Assembly: GCA_023621975.1 (NCBI GenBank)
Contig: JAMOAC010000036.1
Location: 1-10,873 of the forward strand
Length of the DNA: 10,873 nt
Direction: 5' to 3'
Origin: Bacillota bacterium
GTDB taxonomy: Bacteria; Bacillota_A; Clostridia; Acetivibrionales; DUMB01
A program made the translations under genes and the position numbers. Within the stretch, counting starts at the first letter, position 1; every line of letters starts with the position of its first letter. A model generated the notes under the pieces. It made no database searches. It was not told the DNA's origin and saw nothing but the letters and a program-made list of their open reading frames with translations. Positions 7,901-10,873 of this stretch are shown one piece after another.

Positions 7901-9235
7901 ATGCCAAATTATAGCAAGGAAGATATTTTGAGAATAGTTAGAGAAGAGGATGTCAAGTTTATTCGCCTGCAGTTCACCGATATTTTCGGTATGCTGAAAA
8001 ATGTCGCGATAACAGCCGAACAGCTTGAAAAAGCTCTCAATAATCAATGTATGTTTGATGGATCATCGATTGAGGGATTTGTCAGGATTGAGGAATCAGA
8101 TATGTATTTAAGACCTGATGTAAGTACCTTTGCAATATTCCCATGGAGACCCAGGGACAGAAAGGTGGCACGATTGATTTGTGATGTATATAATCCGGAC
8201 GGAACGCCTTTTGAGGGAGATCCCAGGTATGTTCTCAGGAGGGCTGTGGAAAAGGCAAAGTCCATGGGTTATGACAAGTTTAATGTTGGCCCTGAATGCG
8301 AATTCTTTCTGTTTTTCACTGATGAGTCAGGAAAGCCTACTACAGTGACCCATGATGATGCGGGATACTTTGATCTGGGACCTGTAGACCATGGAGAAAA
8401 TGCGAGAAGAGAAATGGTACTGGCATTGGAAGAAATGGGATTTGAAATAGAAGCGTCCCATCACGAAGTTGCACCGGGCCAGCATGAAATAGATTTCAAG
8501 TATGCAGATGCAATAACCACGGCAGATAATATCGTGACATTTAAAATGGTCGTGAAAACAATTGCCCATAGGAACGGGCTGCATGCAACATTTATGCCAA
8601 AGCCTGTTTTTGGAATAAACGGTTCAGGAATGCATACAAATGTTTCATTGTATAAAAACGGGAAAAACGCTTTTTATGATGAGAATGATCCTTTGCAGTT
8701 AAGCCAGGAAGCATATTGGTTCATCGGCGGAATCATGAAAAACATGAAATCAATAACGGCAATTACAAACCCGCTTGTAAATTCGTATAAAAGACTTGTG
8801 CCCGGTTATGAAGCTCCGGTGTATATTGCCTGGTCAACAAGAAACAGAAGCCCGCTTATAAGAATACCCGCAGCAAGAGGCGAAGCTACCAGGCTTGAGC
8901 TGAGGTGTCCGGACCCGTCATGCAATCCATACCTTGCTTTGGCTGCGGTATTGAGCGCAGGCCTTGACGGAATAGAAAATAAAATCCAGCCTCCTGCACC
9001 TGTAGACAGGAATATCTTCGAGATGGGAGAGGAGCAGAGGCTTGCCGGGGGTATAGAATCACTGCCGGGTAATTTGCAGGAAGCAATTGATGAAATGGAA
9101 AGAAGTGAAATGGTCAGGCAGGTGCTTGGGGATCACATTTTCACTAAATATATTGAGGCTAAGAAAAAAGAGTGGAACCAGTACAGGACGAAAATCAGCC
9201 AATGGGAATTGGATCAGTACCTGGCAAGATACTGA
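7901..9235 (+). CDS. glnA: Glutamine synthetase type I (GSI-alpha)
   Basis: GlnA condenses glutamate and ammonia using ATP to form glutamine, the substrate of GltBD, and works as a dodecamer in the cytoplasm. It has 444 residues, the length of the Bacillus GSI-alpha enzyme. Motifs include DGSSIEGF (53-60), GPECEFFLF, the catalytic [13 protein letters not shown], the ATP-site [17 protein letters not shown] and [28 protein letters not shown]. Arg62 and Glu304 fall exactly where the B. subtilis enzyme has the residues linked to glutamine feedback inhibition. I see no adenylylation-type NLYDLPPEE segment, so control is expected to be by feedback and transcription and not by covalent modification. 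The ATG follows AAAGGGGGAT (7887-7896 region) at good spacing. The 87-base gap from asnA holds only a small five-pair CAGGT/ACCTG stem without a T-tract, so co-transcription is likely. No TGTNA-N7-TNACA GlnR/TnrA box was found. Confidence 0.98.
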   Translation: MPNYSKEDILRIVREEDVKFIRLQFTDIFGMLKNVAITAEQLEKALNNQCMFDGSSIEGFVRIEESDMYLRPDVSTFAIFPWRPRDRKVARLICDVYNPDGTPFEGDPRYVLRRAVEKAKSMGYDKFNVGPECEFFLFFTDESGKPTTVTHDDAGYFDLGPVDHGENARREMVLALEEMGFEIEASHHEVAPGQHEIDFKYADAITTADNIVTFKMVVKTIAHRNGLHATFMPKPVFGINGSGMHTNVSLYKNGKNAFYDENDPLQLSQEAYWFIGGIMKNMKSITAITNPLVNSYKRLVPGYEAPVYIAWSTRNRSPLIRIPAARGEATRLELRCPDPSCNPYLALAAVLSAGLDGIENKIQPPAPVDRNIFEMGEEQRLAGGIESLPGNLQEAIDEMERSEMVRQVLGDHIFTKYIEAKKKEWNQYRTKISQWELDQYLARY

Positions 9236-9302
9236 TATGGCATATAACTGAAGCTTCAAAGCATGGAATGATTGGTAAAAGCCCTCAAGAGGAGAAATAA
9301 AA

Positions 9303-10136
9303 ATGAAGTTTACAAAAATGCATGGATGCGGAAATGATTATATTTATATCAGTTGCCTGACAGAAGAAGTCAGTTCTCCAGAATTACTGTCTGTAAAACT
9401 GTCAGACAGGCATTTTGGCATTGGAGGGGACGGATTGGTGTTGATATGCAAATCAGATATAGCCGATGCCAAAATGCGGATGTTCAATGCTGATGGAAGT
9501 GAAGGGAAGATGTGCGGCAATGCTATCCGCTGTGTTGCCAAATACCTTTATGACAACGGAATTGTCAGGAAAGAAAATCTGACCATTGAGACACTGAGCG
9601 GGATAAAAAAGCTGAAACTGTTTACGGAGAATGGTAAGGTTACTTCTGTATGCGTAGACATGGGAAAGGCCGAGTTTGCTCCCGACAGGATTCCTGTTCT
9701 TCTGGAAGGCGACAGGATTATCAACCAGGAAGTAGAGATAGGCAACGGAAAATACCGGATTACATGCGTCTCAATGGGAAATCCTCATTGCGTGGTTTTC
9801 TGTGACGATGTAGATGAAATAGATATTGAAAAAACAGGACCTGAATTTGAAAATGCACCTATTTTCCCTGAAAGGGTAAACACGGAATTTATCAAGGTTA
9901 TCGACAGAAATACATTAAAGATGCGTGTATGGGAACGCGGAAGCGGTGAAACCCTTGCTTGCGGAACGGGTGCATGTGCTGCTGCGGTTGCTGCAGTGGA
10001 AAACGGCTTTTGTCCTAAAGGAGAAGAAATCAGGGTAATACTGAAAGGTGGAGACTTATCAGTAAGGTATACGAACGAAACAGTTTACATGACAGGAAGC
10101 GCGGAAAAGGTATTTGATGGAGTGATTGAACTATAA
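9303..10136 (+). CDS. dapF: Diaminopimelate epimerase
   Basis: DapF converts LL-diaminopimelate to the meso form, the direct precursor of lysine and of the peptidoglycan cross-link residue. It is a cofactor-independent two-base epimerase with 277 residues, the usual size. Both catalytic cysteines are present: Cys71 in MCGNAIRC and Cys220 in LACGTGACAA. Other family signatures are MHGCGNDYIYI near the start, FGIGGDGLV near 38-46, FNADGSEG at 61-68 and GNPHCVVF in the middle. The ATG is preceded by GAGGAGA (9289-9295) with a seven-base spacer. It begins 67 bases after glnA without an intervening terminator and is followed at once by a strong terminator, making it the likely last gene of the asnA-glnA-dapF unit. 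Its pathway partner dapL starts about 200 bases downstream as a separate unit. Confidence 0.97.
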   Translation: MKFTKMHGCGNDYIYISCLTEEVSSPELLSVKLSDRHFGIGGDGLVLICKSDIADAKMRMFNADGSEGKMCGNAIRCVAKYLYDNGIVRKENLTIETLSGIKKLKLFTENGKVTSVCVDMGKAEFAPDRIPVLLEGDRIINQEVEIGNGKYRITCVSMGNPHCVVFCDDVDEIDIEKTGPEFENAPIFPERVNTEFIKVIDRNTLKMRVWERGSGETLACGTGACAAAVAAVENGFCPKGEEIRVILKGGDLSVRYTNETVYMTGSAEKVFDGVIEL

Positions 10137-10138
10137 GG

Positions 10139-10180
10139 AGCGTGGCAGGGAATCTTTCCCTGTCACATCCCGCTTTTTTT
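10139..10180 (+). terminator. Strong intrinsic terminator after dapF
   Basis: TGGCAGGGAA (10143-10152) pairs with TTCCCTGTCA (10156-10165) around a three-base loop, ten pairs including one G-T. The outer bases AGCG (10139-10142) can pair with CGCT (10171-10174) across a short internal loop. A run of T residues extends to 10180. This is the most convincing simple terminator in the window and ends the unit three bases after the dapF stop. Confidence 0.92.
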
Positions 10181-10333
10181 ATGAGTCAGAGGATGAACAA
10201 AAAAGAAATAAAACTTAAGAAAAAACTAAAAAAAAATTTAAAAAAGAAAACTTAAGAAAGAAAACTGAAATAAGATAGAAGCAAAGATAAAGTGCAAAAT
10301 AAAAATAAGTCAAGTTTTGTATGGGGGATGTAA
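10181..10333 (+). other. A-rich intergenic leader before dapL
   Basis: This gap is extremely rich in A on the + strand and carries repeated A-tracts. Two copies of a CTTAAG palindrome in similar A-rich context occur near 10214 and 10251. No convincing sigma-A promoter was found, although one is expected because dapL follows a terminator. A 24-codon lysine-rich open frame (10181-10255) has no ribosome binding site and is probably not a gene. The A-tracts may bend DNA or serve as an unstructured, ribosome-accessible leader, which is inference. Confidence 0.5.
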
Positions 10334-10873
10334 ATGAGAATAAATAAAAATTATCTGAACCTGCAGGACAGCTACCTGTTTTCCAAAATATCCAGAAAAG
10401 TTGCGGACTACAAGGAAAAGAATCCCGAAAAGAAAATTATCAGTTTGGGTATAGGTGACGTCACATTGCCTCTTTGTGATGCGGTTGTTCGTGCAATGCA
10501 GGATGCAGTTGCCGAAATGGGAACAAAGGAAGGATTTAAGGGTTATGGTCCGGAACAGGGGTACGGCTTTTTAAAAGAGGCTGTAAGCAGGTATTACGGG
10601 AAGAGAAACATCTCGTTGGATCCTTCTGAAATATTCATAAGTGACGGGGCAAAAAGCGACCTGGGAAATATCCTTGATATTTTCTCGGTTGATAATACGG
10701 TGCTGATTCCCGATCCTGTATACCCTGTTTATGTGGATTCAAACATTATGGCGGGAAGAAGGATTATATATATGGATGCAAACAAGGAAAACAGTTTTCT
10801 TCCCATGCCTGATGAAAGCATAAAAGCCGATATCATTTATATTTGTTCTCCAAATAACCCCACAGGAGCAGTA
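10334..10873 (+). CDS. dapL: LL-diaminopimelate aminotransferase, N-terminal part (cut by window end)
   Basis: DapL is a PLP enzyme that moves an amino group from glutamate to tetrahydrodipicolinate, giving LL-diaminopimelate in one step and bypassing the DapD/DapC/DapE or DapH routes. The window holds the first 180 codons, open to the end. The family is normally around 400 residues, so the PLP lysine lies outside. Visible features are ISLGIGDVTLPL (36-47), EGFKGYGPEQGYGFLKEAV after it, SDGAKSDLGN from 103, the PDPVYPVYVDSN block and SPNNPTGAV (172-180), all typical of class I/II fold-type I aminotransferases and of DapL in particular. GGGGGATG (10323-10330) precedes the ATG at short spacing. 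The neighbouring dapF, whose substrate is the DapL product, supports the assignment. Another aspartate-type aminotransferase is the main alternative. Confidence 0.9.
   Translation, partial: MRINKNYLNLQDSYLFSKISRKVADYKEKNPEKKIISLGIGDVTLPLCDAVVRAMQDAVAEMGTKEGFKGYGPEQGYGFLKEAVSRYYGKRNISLDPSEIFISDGAKSDLGNILDIFSVDNTVLIPDPVYPVYVDSNIMAGRRIIYMDANKENSFLPMPDESIKADIIYICSPNNPTGAV

Noticed and set aside
10181..10255. A 24-codon lysine-rich open frame after the dapF terminator.
   Set aside because: It starts directly at the end of the T-tract without a ribosome binding site, and its composition simply reflects the A-rich DNA.

Overview
The window reads as one continuous stretch of chromosome from a Gram-positive, low-to-mid GC anaerobe. 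It is most likely a member of the Clostridia, plausibly the cellulolytic cluster III group (Acetivibrio/Ruminiclostridium-like). The reasons are AT-rich intergenic regions, strong GGAGG-type ribosome binding sites, a GSI-alpha glutamine synthetase, an ammonia-dependent asparagine synthetase (AsnA), and a DapL-type lysine/diaminopimelate branch. The genus is inference. All six genes lie on the + strand and no mobile element, CRISPR array, tRNA or rRNA was seen.

Layout: (1) 1-252 is a promoter and a structured leader. The leader carries a perfect-stem intrinsic terminator that overlaps a small hairpin with an AATGGA hexaloop. (2) 253-6360 is gltB-gltD, both subunits of NADPH-type glutamate synthase (GOGAT). 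(3) 6361-6793 holds a possible weak terminator, a good sigma-A promoter with a second possible one behind it, a second near-identical copy of the structured leader and terminator, and a separate TGCAA-rich dyad just before the next gene. (4) 6794-10136 is asnA, glnA and dapF. No convincing terminator separates them, so they may be co-transcribed. A strong intrinsic terminator follows dapF. (5) 10181-10333 is an extremely A-rich gap, followed by the 5' third to half of dapL, cut by the window end.

Functionally this is the ammonia-assimilation core. GlnA makes glutamine, GltBD converts glutamine plus 2-oxoglutarate to two glutamates, and AsnA fixes ammonia onto aspartate. DapL then uses glutamate as amino donor to make LL-diaminopimelate, and DapF epimerises that to meso-DAP for lysine and peptidoglycan.

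The most interesting signal is regulatory. The gltBD and asnA-glnA-dapF units each sit behind the same leader: a P2 hairpin with an A1/G4 hexaloop, mutually exclusive with a terminator, and a possible weaker P1 hairpin upstream. This is the layout expected for RNA binding by ANTAR-domain antiterminators (AmiR/NasR/EutV type). It suggests that GS, GOGAT and asparagine synthetase are jointly controlled by transcription antitermination rather than by a GlnR/TnrA-type repressor. The ANTAR protein itself is not in this window.
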